Source of the DNA: CAXXXW01 sp963665555
GTDB lineage: Bacteria > Pseudomonadota > Alphaproteobacteria > Thalassobaculales > Thalassobaculaceae
Length of the DNA: 64,000 nt
Direction: 5' to 3'
NCBI GenBank assembly: GCA_963665555.2
Contig: OY762308.1
Span: forward strand, 2,294,001-2,358,000
The translations under genes were made by a program, and so were the position numbers. The notes under the pieces are model-generated. The model made no database searches and was not told the origin of the DNA. It saw only the letters and a list, made by a program, of their open reading frames with translations. Every line of letters begins with the position of its first letter. The first letter of the stretch is position 1. Positions 54,430-62,817 of this stretch are shown in pieces.

Positions 54430-55707
54430 CTATTCCGCCGCGCGGGGCCGGACCTCGCCGACCGCGCCCGAAGCCGCGACCCGCTCGAACTCCGCCCCGG
54501 AATATCCCAGCACGTCGCGCAGCACCTCGGCCGTGTGCTCGCCCAGCAGCGGCGAGCGCGACACTTCCGCCGGGCTGTCCGACAGCTTGATCGGGCAGCC
54601 GACGGAAAGGTAGGGGCCGCGTTCGGGATGGTCCACCTCGACGACGGTCCCGGTCGCGCGCAGCGCCGGCTCCTCGGCCAGCTCCTTCATCGACAGGATG
54701 GGGCCGCAGGGGATGTCGAGCGGGTTGCAGGCGGCCATCACATCGAGCTTGTCCATGGTCATCGTCCACTGCTCGACGCGCGCGAAGATCGCGGGGATCT
54801 TGTCGAGCCGCGCGTCGGGCGTGGCGTAGGCGGGGTCGTCCTTCCAGCCCGGCTCGCCGATCAGGTCGCAGATCCGGCCCCACACGGCGGCCTGGGCGAT
54901 GAAATAGACATAGGCGTTCGGATCGGTCTCCCAGCCCTTGCACTTGACGATCCAGCCGGGCTGGCCGCCGCCGGAATCGTTGCCGGCGCGCGGCGTCGCC
55001 TCGCCGAAGGGGACGCCCTGGCCGAACTGGCTGTACTCCTTCAGGGGGCCGCGCTCCAGCCGCTGCTGGTCGCGCAGCTTGACCCGGCAAAGGTTCAGCA
55101 CGCCGTCCTGCATGGCGGCGAGCACCTTCTGGCCGCGCCCGGTGCGCTGGCGCTGGTAGAGCGCGGAGACGATGCCGAGCGCGAGGTGCAGGCCGGTGCC
55201 GCTGTCGCCGATCTGCGCGCCGGAGACGGTGGGCGGGCCGTCGAGGAAGCCGGTGGTGGACGCGGCGCCGCCGGCGCACTGGGCCACGTTCTCGTACACC
55301 TTGCAGTCCTCGTAGGGGCCGGGGCCGAAGCCCTTGACGGAGGCGAGGATCATGCGCGGGTTGATCTCCTGGATGCGCTCCCAGCCGAAGCCCATCCGGT
55401 CGAGCGCGCCGGGCGCGAAGTTCTCCACCATCACGTCGCATTCGCGGACCAGGCGCGTCAGCACCTCCTTGCCGGCCTCGCTCTTCGTGTTGAGTTCGAT
55501 CGACCGCTTGTTGTGGTTGAGCATGGTGAAGTAGAGCGAGTCGGCGCCGGGGACATCGACCAGCTGCTTGCGCGTGGCGTCGCCGACGCCGGGCCGCTCG
55601 ACCTTGATCACGTCGGCCCCCAGCCAGGCCAGCAGCTGCGTGCAGGTCGGCCCCGACTGCACATGCGTGAAGTCGAGAATCCGCACGCCGTCCAGCGCCT
55701 TGTCCAT
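54430..55707 (-). CDS. frc: Formyl-CoA:oxalate CoA-transferase
   Basis: Class III CoA-transferase that moves CoA from formyl-CoA to oxalate, 425 residues (E. coli Frc is 416). It follows the E. coli sequence closely: VRILDFTHVQSGPTCTQLLA, FTMLNHNKRSIELNTK, AGGAASTTGFLDGPP, catalytic Asp in MQDGVLNLCRVKLRDQQRLE, the GGGQPGW loop that closes over the active site, and CKGWETDPNAYVYF. This level of similarity makes Frc more likely than a generic CaiB/BaiF member. Its usual partner, oxalyl-CoA decarboxylase, is not in the window. The ATG at 55707 follows GGGGAGCGGGGC. Confidence 0.92.
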   Translation of the reverse strand: MDKALDGVRILDFTHVQSGPTCTQLLAWLGADVIKVERPGVGDATRKQLVDVPGADSLYFTMLNHNKRSIELNTKSEAGKEVLTRLVRECDVMVENFAPGALDRMGFGWERIQEINPRMILASVKGFGPGPYEDCKVYENVAQCAGGAASTTGFLDGPPTVSGAQIGDSGTGLHLALGIVSALYQRQRTGRGQKVLAAMQDGVLNLCRVKLRDQQRLERGPLKEYSQFGQGVPFGEATPRAGNDSGGGQPGWIVKCKGWETDPNAYVYFIAQAAVWGRICDLIGEPGWKDDPAYATPDARLDKIPAIFARVEQWTMTMDKLDVMAACNPLDIPCGPILSMKELAEEPALRATGTVVEVDHPERGPYLSVGCPIKLSDSPAEVSRSPLLGEHTAEVLRDVLGYSGAEFERVAASGAVGEVRPRAAE

Positions 55708-55896
55708 CGCCCCGCTCCCCCGTCCCGTCCTCGCGCCCGCGCGCGACCGCCGCGCCGCCGCTCCATACCAGCGCGCCCGCCCCCCGGCAATCCGATTCGC
55801 GGCCGTTCGGCGAAGCGGCGCGGGCCGGCGGCCCCCTCCCCCGGGGCCGCGCCGATCCTTCCGCCGATCGGGGCCGGAATGCCGTCGAGTGTGCGC

Positions 55897-55926
55897 TTGC
55901 CCGGCCGTCCGGCCTTGTGCTAGTCT
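55897..55926 (+). promoter_or_regulatory. Possible promoter for the periplasmic hydrolase gene
   Basis: TTGCCC at 55897-55902 and TAGTCT at 55921-55926 are 18 bases apart, with TG just before the -10. The start codon is about 62 bases beyond the expected transcription start. The rest of the 55708-55995 gap shows only an 8-bp GC hairpin near 55827-55850. Confidence 0.35.
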
Positions 55927-55995
55927 CGCGGGACCGGGAGCGCTGGCGGGGCTTCGCGCCGTTGTCGGCGAAGTGCAAGGGGAGAACGACCGGAG

Positions 55996-56847
55996 ATGAA
56001 AACGAAGCTGATGGCGGCGGCGCTGGCCGCCGTGTTCTGCCTGGGGGCGGCCGCGACGGCCTCCGCCCAGAAGCTCTACTGGACGGCGAGCGGCAAGTTC
56101 GGGCCGTTCAACATCCAGGGGCTGATCCCGACCTATCCGGAAGCCCGCGACATCAAGATTCCCATCAACATGTGGGTGATCGACCACCCGCTGGGCGTGG
56201 TCGTCTACGACACCGGCAACAATGTCGCCATCTCGGACGGCAACTGCGAGTCCCACTGGGCCAAGGGCCTGTGCGACTTCCTGAAGCCGGACCAGACCCG
56301 CGACGACGTGATCGACCGCCAGCTGGAGAAGCTCGGCTATTCGGTGGACGACGTGAAGGTGGTGATCACCTCGCATTCGCATCTCGACCACATCGCCAAC
56401 ATCGAGATGTTCCCGAACGCGATCCACGTGATCCAGAAGAAGGAGCTCTACCAGGCTTGGTGGCCGGAGAAGTTCCAGCGGCCGAGCGGCGCCCACATCA
56501 TGGCCGACTACGACGACGCGCGCGACTTCAACTACTACGCGCTCGAGGGCGACTACGACCTGTTCGGCGACGGCTCGATCATGGTGCTGAGCACGCCGGG
56601 CCACACGCTGGGCCACCAGTCGGTCAAGGTCAAGCTGCCGGAGACCGGCACCGTCATCCTCTCGCAGGACGCGATCTGGATGGAGGAGAACCTGGAGGGC
56701 CATCCGGCCGGCCTGAACTACAGCGTGCTGGACTACTTCAACTCCGTGAACCGCCTGACCATGATGCGCGACCTCGAAAACGCGCCGCTCTGGTTCGGCC
56801 ACAGCATCACGCAGTACGAGTCCATGGGCGAGAAGTGGTATAAGTAA
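55996..56847 (+). CDS. Secreted metallo-beta-lactamase-fold hydrolase, AHL-lactonase-like
   Basis: 283 residues with a signal peptide (MKTKLMAAALAAVFCLGAAA, cleaved near residue 24 after ASAQ). The dinuclear zinc ligands are in ITSHSHLDHIANIE (HxHxDH), STPGHTLGHQSV, LSQDAIW and WFGHSI. The layout matches N-acyl homoserine lactonases of the AttM/AhlD type, but most such enzymes are cytoplasmic. Alternatives are another lactonase or a thioesterase. GGGGAGAACGACCGGAG precedes the ATG. A stem-loop terminator follows at 56876. Divergent from frc. Confidence 0.85.
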   Translation: MKTKLMAAALAAVFCLGAAATASAQKLYWTASGKFGPFNIQGLIPTYPEARDIKIPINMWVIDHPLGVVVYDTGNNVAISDGNCESHWAKGLCDFLKPDQTRDDVIDRQLEKLGYSVDDVKVVITSHSHLDHIANIEMFPNAIHVIQKKELYQAWWPEKFQRPSGAHIMADYDDARDFNYYALEGDYDLFGDGSIMVLSTPGHTLGHQSVKVKLPETGTVILSQDAIWMEENLEGHPAGLNYSVLDYFNSVNRLTMMRDLENAPLWFGHSITQYESMGEKWYK

Positions 56848-56875
56848 CACCGCTTTTCCACAAGTCCGCGCGAAC

Positions 56876-56908
56876 GGGGAAGCCCTTGCGGGGGCTTCCC
56901 CTTCCGTT
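56876..56908 (+). terminator. Intrinsic terminator after the hydrolase gene
   Basis: GGGGAAGCCC (56876-56885) pairs with GGGCTTCCCC (56892-56901) over a 6-base loop, followed by TTCCGTTTC. The tail is weak in T but the stem is strong. It separates the hydrolase from the Gld-type ABC operon. Confidence 0.6.
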
Positions 56909-56941
56909 TCGGCGGGCCGGGTCCGGGGAGTCGCGCCGCCC

Positions 56942-57931
56942 ATGATTTCGCTCGAACGGGTCTCCAGGCGCTACGGTCCGAGGACCGTCGTCGAGGACCT
57001 GTCCTTCTCGGTGGAGAAGGACGAGATCGTCGGCTTCCTCGGCCCGAACGGCGCCGGCAAGACCACCACGATGCGCCTGATCGCCGGCTTCGCCGCCGCG
57101 ACCTCCGGCCGGGTGACGGTGGCCGGCCACGACATGGCGACCGACAACCTGGCGGCGGCGCGGCGCATCGGCTACCTGCCGGAGCACCCGCCGCTCTACG
57201 ACACGCTGGATGTGCGCGGCTACCTGCGCTTCGTCGCGCGGGCCAAGGGCGTGGCGCGCCGGCGCGTCGCCGGGGAGCTGGACCGCGTCGCCGGGGCCTG
57301 CCGCCTCGAGGCGGTGTTCCGCACCGAGGTCTTCAAGCTCTCCAAGGGCTACCGCCAGCGCGTCGGGCTGGCCCAGGCGCTGCTGGGCGACCCGGACGTG
57401 CTGCTGCTCGACGAGCCGACCATCGGCCTCGACCCCGGCCAGATCCTCGAAACGCGCGAGGTCATCCGCGCCGCCGGGTCGTCGCGGGCGGTGCTGCTCA
57501 GCACCCATATCCTGCCGGAGGCGACGCTGGTGTGCCGCCGCGTCGCCATCATAAACCACGGCCGCCTGCTCGCCATGGACACGCCGGAGGGGCTGCGGCG
57601 CGCGGTCGAGGAGACCAGCATCGTCGCGCTGGAGGCCGAGGCGCCGGCCGAACCGCTGCGCGCGGCGCTGCTGGAGGTGGACGGCGTGGACGCGGTCTCC
57701 GTCGAGCCGGCCGGGCCGGGCGGCGGCGGCGCGCTTTCCGTCGCCTGCCGGGTCGCCCCGCGCGACGGCGTGGAGGCGGCGATCGCGCGGGCGGTGGCGG
57801 GCCGCTGGAGCCTCGTCCGCCTGGAGCGCCGCCGGCCGACGCTGGAGAACATCTTCCTGCACTATGTGCGCGGGGCCGGGAACGGCGGCGCGGCCGGGAA
57901 CGGCGGCGGCGCCGGGGAGGCGGCGGCGTGA
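56942..57931 (+). CDS. ABC exporter ATPase, GldA type
   Basis: 329 residues. Walker A is GPNGAGKTTTMRL, the signature LSKGYRQRVGLAQALLGDP, Walker B VLLLDEPTIGLDPGQI and the switch His is in LSTHILPEA. SKGYRQRVGLAQ is typical of the GldA/YhaQ exporter group. After residue 310 there is a Gly/Ala-rich tail of about 20 residues. Its stop overlaps the permease GTG (GTGA). It powers the permease and the GldG-like protein in the same operon; the related Bacteroidetes system supports gliding, but proteobacterial versions have unknown roles. Confidence 0.9.
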   Translation: MISLERVSRRYGPRTVVEDLSFSVEKDEIVGFLGPNGAGKTTTMRLIAGFAAATSGRVTVAGHDMATDNLAAARRIGYLPEHPPLYDTLDVRGYLRFVARAKGVARRRVAGELDRVAGACRLEAVFRTEVFKLSKGYRQRVGLAQALLGDPDVLLLDEPTIGLDPGQILETREVIRAAGSSRAVLLSTHILPEATLVCRRVAIINHGRLLAMDTPEGLRRAVEETSIVALEAEAPAEPLRAALLEVDGVDAVSVEPAGPGGGGALSVACRVAPRDGVEAAIARAVAGRWSLVRLERRRPTLENIFLHYVRGAGNGGAAGNGGGAGEAAA

Positions 57932-58635
57932 ACGGGGTGCTGGCCGTCTACGCCAAGGAGATGCGGCACTATTTCCGCTCGCCGATCGCCTATTTCGTGG
58001 TCGCGGTCTTCCTGGTCGGGACCGGCTATTTCTACACCTACAACGTGTTCCTCGGCGGCACGGCGACGATGGACGCCACCTTCCAGAACATGGGCATCCT
58101 GCTGACCGTGGTCGCGCCGGCGATCTCGATGCGGCTGTTCGCCGGCGAGTGGAGCGGCGGCACCATGGAGCTGCTGGCGACGCTGCCGCTGCGCCCGTGG
58201 GAGATCGTGCTCGGCAAGTATCTCGGCGCCGTGACGATCCTCGGCCTGATGACGGCGGGAACCCTGATCGACCTGCTGCCGATGTACCTGTTCGCCGAGC
58301 CGGAGAGCCGCACCATCCTGTCCGGCTATATCGGGTTCCTGCTGCTCGGCATGGCGTGCCTGGCGCTCGGCCAGTTCTTCTCGGCGCTGACGCGCAACCA
58401 GATCGTCGCCGCCCTGCTCGCCGTGGCGGCGCTGCTCGGCTTCTGGTTCGTCGGCAACCTGCAGAGCTTCCAGTCCTCCTGGCTGCTGTGGCATCTTTTC
58501 GGCTACCTGTCCTTCTCCAACCATTTCTCCGAGTTCGTTTCGGGCCTGGTGCGCGGGCAGGCGGTGGCGTTCTACCTCGGCGTTTCGGCGATCGCGCTGG
58601 CGCTGAACGCCTGCTGGCTCGAATGGAGGCGGTGA
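57928..58635 (+). CDS. ABC exporter permease, GldF type
   Basis: 235 residues with six membrane helices: AYFVVAVFLVGTGYFYTYNV, GILLTVVAPAISM, VTILGLMTAGTLIDLLPMYL, ILSGYIGFLLLGMACLALGQ, VAALLAVAALLGFWFVG and a last one near the C-terminus. The YFRSPIAY and RLFAGEWSGGTMELLATLPL wording is the ABC-2 permease pattern of GldF. It begins with GTG 57928 overlapping the ATPase stop. One base separates its stop from the next gene start. Confidence 0.9.
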   Translation: MNGVLAVYAKEMRHYFRSPIAYFVVAVFLVGTGYFYTYNVFLGGTATMDATFQNMGILLTVVAPAISMRLFAGEWSGGTMELLATLPLRPWEIVLGKYLGAVTILGLMTAGTLIDLLPMYLFAEPESRTILSGYIGFLLLGMACLALGQFFSALTRNQIVAALLAVAALLGFWFVGNLQSFQSSWLLWHLFGYLSFSNHFSEFVSGLVRGQAVAFYLGVSAIALALNACWLEWRR

Positions 58636-58636
58636 G

Positions 58637-60280
58637 GTGGAGCGGTTCCATCGCCTGGGCCTGGTCGGCTTCGCGGGGCTGGCGCTGCTGGCGGCGGCGG
58701 GCGCGCTCCAGTTCATCCTGTACGAGACCGTGGCCTGGACGGTCGCGCTGGCCGGCGCGGGGGCGGCGCTGGCGGGCTGGGCCGGCTTCGCGCTGCGCGC
58801 CGAACTGGGCGCGCTGACCCGCCGGCGCCGGGTCGAGATCGCGCTGCGCGCGGTCGCCATCGTCGGCATCGTGGTCGCGCTCGGCTACGTCTCGGTCCGC
58901 TACCCGCTGCGCCACGACTTCACCGCGCAGCGGCTGCACTCGCTGTCGGACCAGTCCGTCGCGGTGCTCTCCCGGCTGGAGAAGCCGGTCCACATCGTCT
59001 TCTTCCACAACCACCTGATGGGCCGGACGATGGACCTCTACCGCCTGGTCGCCGACGGGAGCGACATGGTGACCGTGGAGTTCCACGACCCGGCGCTCAA
59101 CCCGGCGCGGGCGCGGATGCTCAACATCCGCTTCCCCGGCACCGCCGCGATGACCAGCGAGGGCCGGCGGATCGACGTCGACGGCGACCAGGAGGCCGAC
59201 ATCGTGAACGGCGTCCTGCGCGTCTCCCAGGGCGCGACGCGCCATGTCTGCTTCCTCGACGGGCACGGCGAGGCCGATCCGTACAGCAAGGAGGGCCACG
59301 ACCACCTCGAAAGCACCGGCGGGCACACGCACGGCTCCGGCATCCAGTACGTGCTGCACGAGACGCACGGGATGGCGAAGGCGCGCAACGGGCTGGAGGA
59401 GCTGAACTACACGGCCGGGAAGGTCTCGCTGCTGAAGGGCGGGGACGACCCGCTGGCCGGCTGCGCGGTGCTGGTGGTCGCGGGGCCGCGCTCGCCCCTG
59501 CTGGCGGAGGAGGTCGCGCGGCTACGCGGCTGGCTCGCGGCCGGGGGCGACGCGCTGTTCATGCTGGAGCCGGGCGCCGAGGCCGGGCTGGGGCCGGTGC
59601 TGCGCGACTACGGCGTGGCCGCCGACCGGGCGATGGCGATCGACCCGTCGCACCATTTCGCGGCCGACCCCTCCTCCCCGGCCGTGAGCGACTACAACCA
59701 CCACAAGATCACGCGCGACCTGCCGCTCACCTTCTTCCCCGGCGCGCGGCCGCTGTCGCCGGCCGCGCGCGTGCCCGGCGTCTCGGTCACGCCGGTGGTC
59801 TCCTCCTCGCGCAACAGCTACGGCGAGACCTCGACCGACCGGCCGGGGCGCGACGAGGGGGCCGACCTGCCCGGCCCGCTCACGCTGATGGTCGCGGCCA
59901 ACAAGCGCCCGCCCGGGGAGGGCGAGGCGGCGGTGCTCGCCCGGCTGGAGCGGACGGACGAGGCCGGAGACGGCGCCGCGGCGGCGGACGGCCATGTCCC
60001 GACGATCGCGACCGCGCCGTCGCGGGTCGCCGTCGTCGGCGATTCCGACTTCGCCACCAACTCCTTCTTCCATGTGATGGGCAACGGCAACCTGTTCCTG
60101 AACGCCGTCAACTACCTCGCCGCGCAGGAGAACCTGATCGGGATCGAGCCGCACACCCGCGAACTGCCGGAGATCAACTTCACCAACCGGCAGATGAAGG
60201 CCACCTTCTTCGTCGCGGTCTTCCTGGCGCCGCTGCTGCTGGCGCTGGTGGGGACGGCGGTGTGGTGGCGCCAGCGGTGA
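58637..60280 (+). CDS. GldG-family auxiliary protein of the ABC exporter, with His-rich insert
   Basis: 547 residues. Two or three helices lie near the N-terminus (residues about 8-60 and 75-100) and one at the C-terminus (TFFVAVFLAPLLLALVGTAV). The large outside part contains the IFT52/GldG-like domain: LHSLSDQSVAVLSRLEKPVH, ADIVNGVLRVSQG, CFLDGHGEADP, ELNYTAGKVSLLKGG and GDSDFATNSFFHVMGNGNLF. Between the GHGE motif and the next domain is a histidine-rich segment (GHDHLESTGGHTHGSG). It starts at a GTG directly after the permease. The His-rich piece suggests metal binding near the membrane. Confidence 0.85.
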   Translation: MERFHRLGLVGFAGLALLAAAGALQFILYETVAWTVALAGAGAALAGWAGFALRAELGALTRRRRVEIALRAVAIVGIVVALGYVSVRYPLRHDFTAQRLHSLSDQSVAVLSRLEKPVHIVFFHNHLMGRTMDLYRLVADGSDMVTVEFHDPALNPARARMLNIRFPGTAAMTSEGRRIDVDGDQEADIVNGVLRVSQGATRHVCFLDGHGEADPYSKEGHDHLESTGGHTHGSGIQYVLHETHGMAKARNGLEELNYTAGKVSLLKGGDDPLAGCAVLVVAGPRSPLLAEEVARLRGWLAAGGDALFMLEPGAEAGLGPVLRDYGVAADRAMAIDPSHHFAADPSSPAVSDYNHHKITRDLPLTFFPGARPLSPAARVPGVSVTPVVSSSRNSYGETSTDRPGRDEGADLPGPLTLMVAANKRPPGEGEAAVLARLERTDEAGDGAAAADGHVPTIATAPSRVAVVGDSDFATNSFFHVMGNGNLFLNAVNYLAAQENLIGIEPHTRELPEINFTNRQMKATFFVAVFLAPLLLALVGTAVWWRQR

Positions 60281-61020
60281 GCCGGGCCATGAGGGGCTGG
60301 CGGGGCGCCTGGCTGCTGTTGCTTCTGCTGGTCGCGGCGATCGTCTTCGTCGAGGCCACGGGCCTGCTCGGCCCCAGGCAACGCCGCGACGAGCACGGCC
60401 ACATCCTCAAGGCGGCGGTCATGCTGCTGCCCGTCGCCATCGAGCAGGCCGGCGCGATCGAGGTGGAGGAGGACGGCGCGGCGGTCCGCTTCGAGCGCGG
60501 CGCGGACGGCGCCTGGACCTGGCGGTTCGCCGGCGACGGGCACGGAGCCGGCGGCCACTCGCACGGCGGCGACGGGCATGGCCATTCCCACGGCGGCGAC
60601 GGACACGGCCATTCGCACGGGGACGACGGCGGCGACGGCGGCGGCGGCGGCGCGCCGAACTCCCCGGAAACCGCGGCGCTGATCGAGCGCGCGCTGGGGG
60701 CGTTCGGGCGCGCGCGGGTCCAGCGCGAGATCGGCCGGGGCGCGCCAGGGGCGGAGTACGGCGTGCTGACGCCCGAAATGACGGTCCGCGTCTACCTGCC
60801 GGGCGCGCGCCGGCCGGTCGCGCGCTACCTGATGGGCGACGTGGCGGCGGACCGGCTGAGCCGCTATGTGCTGGCCGGGGCCTCGCTCTCCATCGTCACG
60901 ATCCCGGAATACCAGGTCGAGAACCTGCGCCAGCTGGCCGCGGCGGTTACGGGCCGGCCCCGCGCGCCGGCGGAGCCGCCGGGCGGCGCGCATTCCCACC
61001 CCCATCCCCACAAGCACTGA
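60277..61020 (+). CDS. His-rich membrane-anchored protein of the Gld-type operon, DUF4340-like
   Basis: 247 residues from a GTG overlapping the GldG-like stop (GTGA); an ATG at 60289 is an alternative. A single N-terminal helix (GAWLLLLLLVAAIVFVEATG) anchors an outside domain. Its position after GldG and the C-terminal wording (LSRYVLAGASLSIVTIPEYQ) resemble the DUF4340 proteins that close such operons. Between residues about 90 and 125 lies a run of HGxGHxHGGDGHGHSHG repeats, and the C-terminus is HSHPHPHKH. These are typical metal-binding tracts. Function unknown; a metal chaperone or sensor for the exporter is inferred. Confidence 0.75.
   Translation: MSRAMRGWRGAWLLLLLLVAAIVFVEATGLLGPRQRRDEHGHILKAAVMLLPVAIEQAGAIEVEEDGAAVRFERGADGAWTWRFAGDGHGAGGHSHGGDGHGHSHGGDGHGHSHGDDGGDGGGGGAPNSPETAALIERALGAFGRARVQREIGRGAPGAEYGVLTPEMTVRVYLPGARRPVARYLMGDVAADRLSRYVLAGASLSIVTIPEYQVENLRQLAAAVTGRPRAPAEPPGGAHSHPHPHKH
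60562..60615 (+). repeat. Tandem 27-bp repeat coding for HGGDGHGHS
   Basis: Two nearly identical 27-base units (60562-60588 and 60589-60615) differ by four bases, all in third positions, so the encoded peptide is kept. A partial third unit follows. It lies inside the histidine-rich part of the gene at 60277. Confidence 0.75.
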
Positions 61021-61117
61021 AACCCGGCGGCGCGGCGGCGCGGTTGCGTCCCCGGTCCGCCTTCGGCCACAATCGCCGCGCTTCCACGGCCCGGACAAAG
61101 GGGAGGGCGCGCCGCCC

Positions 61118-62005
61118 ATGGCAAAGATCCGCATCCAGTTCACGATGTTCTCGGCGTTCTACTCGCCGCTGATTTCCGTCATGGCCGGCGGCTTCCTCGA
61201 GGAGGAGGGGCTGGAGGCCGAATGGTCGGTCGCGCCGCCCGGCGTCTCGGCGATCCGCGCGGTCGAGGCGGGCGAGGCCGACGTCATCCAGTCGGCGCCG
61301 AGCCAGGGCTTCGGCCCGCTGTCGCGCGGCGAGGAGCCGGGCGTCGTCCATTTCGCGCAGATCAACGAGATGGACGGCTTCTTCCTGACCGCCCGCGAGC
61401 CGGACCCGGACTTCGCCTGGAGCAAGCTGGAAGGGGCCGAGGCGGTGCTGTTCGCCGCCGGCCAGCCGCGCGCCATGTTCGACTACGCCTGCCACAAGGC
61501 CGGGATCGACCGGAGCCGGATACGGGCCGTCGAACCCGGCGGCGCGGCCGCCATCGACCGGGCCTTCCGCGACGGCCGCGGCGCCTATGTCCAGCAGCAG
61601 GGGCCGTTCCCGCAGCAGCTGGAGGCGGACGGGATCGGCCATGTCGTCGCGCGGGTCGGCCCGGTCATCGGCCCCTGCGCCTTCTCCAGCCTCGCCGCGA
61701 CGCGCGAATGGCTGGCGACCGGCGAGGCGCGGGCCTTCACCCGCGCCTACCGCAAGGCCCGCGCCTGGCTCCTCGCGGCCCCGGCCGCCGAGGTCGCGCG
61801 GGCCGAGAAGCCGTTCTTCCCGGAGATCGACGAGGCGGTGCTGGCAAGCTGCGTCGCCGAATACCAGCGCCTCGGCTGCTGGACCCCGCATGTGGAGATT
61901 ACGCGCGCGGCGTTCGAGGCGACGCAGGACATTTTCGCCTGGAACGGCCTGATCGACCGCCGCTTCGCGTGGGAACAGGTCTGCGCCGCCCCGCCGGAGG
62001 GTTGA
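61118..62005 (+). CDS. NMT1/THI5-like substrate-binding-fold protein without signal peptide
   Basis: 295 residues. It starts KIRIQFTMFSAFYSPLISVM and continues with GGFLEEEGLEAEWSVAPPGV, VQQQGPFPQQLEADGIG and EYQRLGCWTPHVEITRAAFE, the wording of the NMT1/THI5-like periplasmic-binding fold. Unlike normal binding proteins it begins at residue 1 of the fold with no signal peptide, so it should stay in the cytoplasm unless delivered by another path. No ABC permease or ATPase accompanies it. GGGGAGGGCG precedes the ATG. It is 4 bases upstream of an SDR gene, suggesting a two-gene unit of unknown catabolic role. Confidence 0.75.
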   Translation: MAKIRIQFTMFSAFYSPLISVMAGGFLEEEGLEAEWSVAPPGVSAIRAVEAGEADVIQSAPSQGFGPLSRGEEPGVVHFAQINEMDGFFLTAREPDPDFAWSKLEGAEAVLFAAGQPRAMFDYACHKAGIDRSRIRAVEPGGAAAIDRAFRDGRGAYVQQQGPFPQQLEADGIGHVVARVGPVIGPCAFSSLAATREWLATGEARAFTRAYRKARAWLLAAPAAEVARAEKPFFPEIDEAVLASCVAEYQRLGCWTPHVEITRAAFEATQDIFAWNGLIDRRFAWEQVCAAPPEG

Positions 62006-62009
62006 GGCG

Positions 62010-62789
62010 ATGACGCTATCGAACAGGGCCGCGCTGGTCACCGGCGCGGGGGCGGGGATCGGGGCGGCGACGGCCCGCGCGCTGGCGGCGGCCGGGGCGG
62101 CCGTCGCGGTCGCCGACATCGACCGGGCCGCCGCCGAAACCGTCGCGCGGGACATCGCGGACCGGGGCGGCAAGGCGGCGGCGATCGAGGCGGACGCGGG
62201 CGATGTCGCCTCGATCCGGCGCATGGTCGCGCGCTGCGTCGCGGCGTTGGGCGGCCTCGACATCGCGGTCAACAACGCCGGCGTGACGCGGCGCGCCCAC
62301 ATCCTGGAGCTGACCGAGGCGGACTGGGACCGGATTTACCGGGTGAACGCGCGCGGCCTGTTCTTCTGCCTGCAAGAGGCGGCGCGCGCGATGATCCCGC
62401 GCGGCGGCGGGCGGATAATCAACATCGCGTCGATCGCCGGCAAGGGCTACGCCGGGACCTCGAACGCCGCCTACGCCGCCAGCAAGGGCGCCGTTATCGC
62501 GCTGACCAAGACGGCGGCGCAGCAGCTCGGCCCGCGCGGCGTCGCGGTGAACGCGATCTGCCCCGGCGTGACGCGCACGGCGCTGTCCGACGCCAACCTG
62601 CGCGTCCGCGCCGAGCGGGCGGGCGTCGGCCTCGCCGAGATGGAGGCGCGGCGCAACGCCGTCATCCCCCTCGGCCGCCCCAACGACCCCGACGACATCG
62701 CCGCGCTCGCCGTCTTCCTCGCCTCCGACGCGGCCCGCAACGTCACCGGCCAATCCTGGAACGTCGACGGCGGCATCGTGCCGGATTGA
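62010..62789 (+). CDS. SDR-family oxidoreductase, FabG-like
   Basis: 259 residues. NAD(P) motif TGAGAGIGAATARAL, NNAG in DIAVNNAGVTRR, catalytic serine in NIASIAGKGYAG and YAASKG. The C-terminus VTGQSWNVDGGIVPD is the standard FabG/3-hydroxyacyl dehydrogenase ending. GAGGCG precedes the ATG. It follows the NMT1-like gene by 4 bases and is convergent with the LLM flavoenzyme. Substrate not evident. Confidence 0.93.
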   Translation: MTLSNRAALVTGAGAGIGAATARALAAAGAAVAVADIDRAAAETVARDIADRGGKAAAIEADAGDVASIRRMVARCVAALGGLDIAVNNAGVTRRAHILELTEADWDRIYRVNARGLFFCLQEAARAMIPRGGGRIINIASIAGKGYAGTSNAAYAASKGAVIALTKTAAQQLGPRGVAVNAICPGVTRTALSDANLRVRAERAGVGLAEMEARRNAVIPLGRPNDPDDIAALAVFLASDAARNVTGQSWNVDGGIVPD

Positions 62790-62817
62790 GGGGGCGGCGG
62801 CTGGCCGCCTCGCGCCC

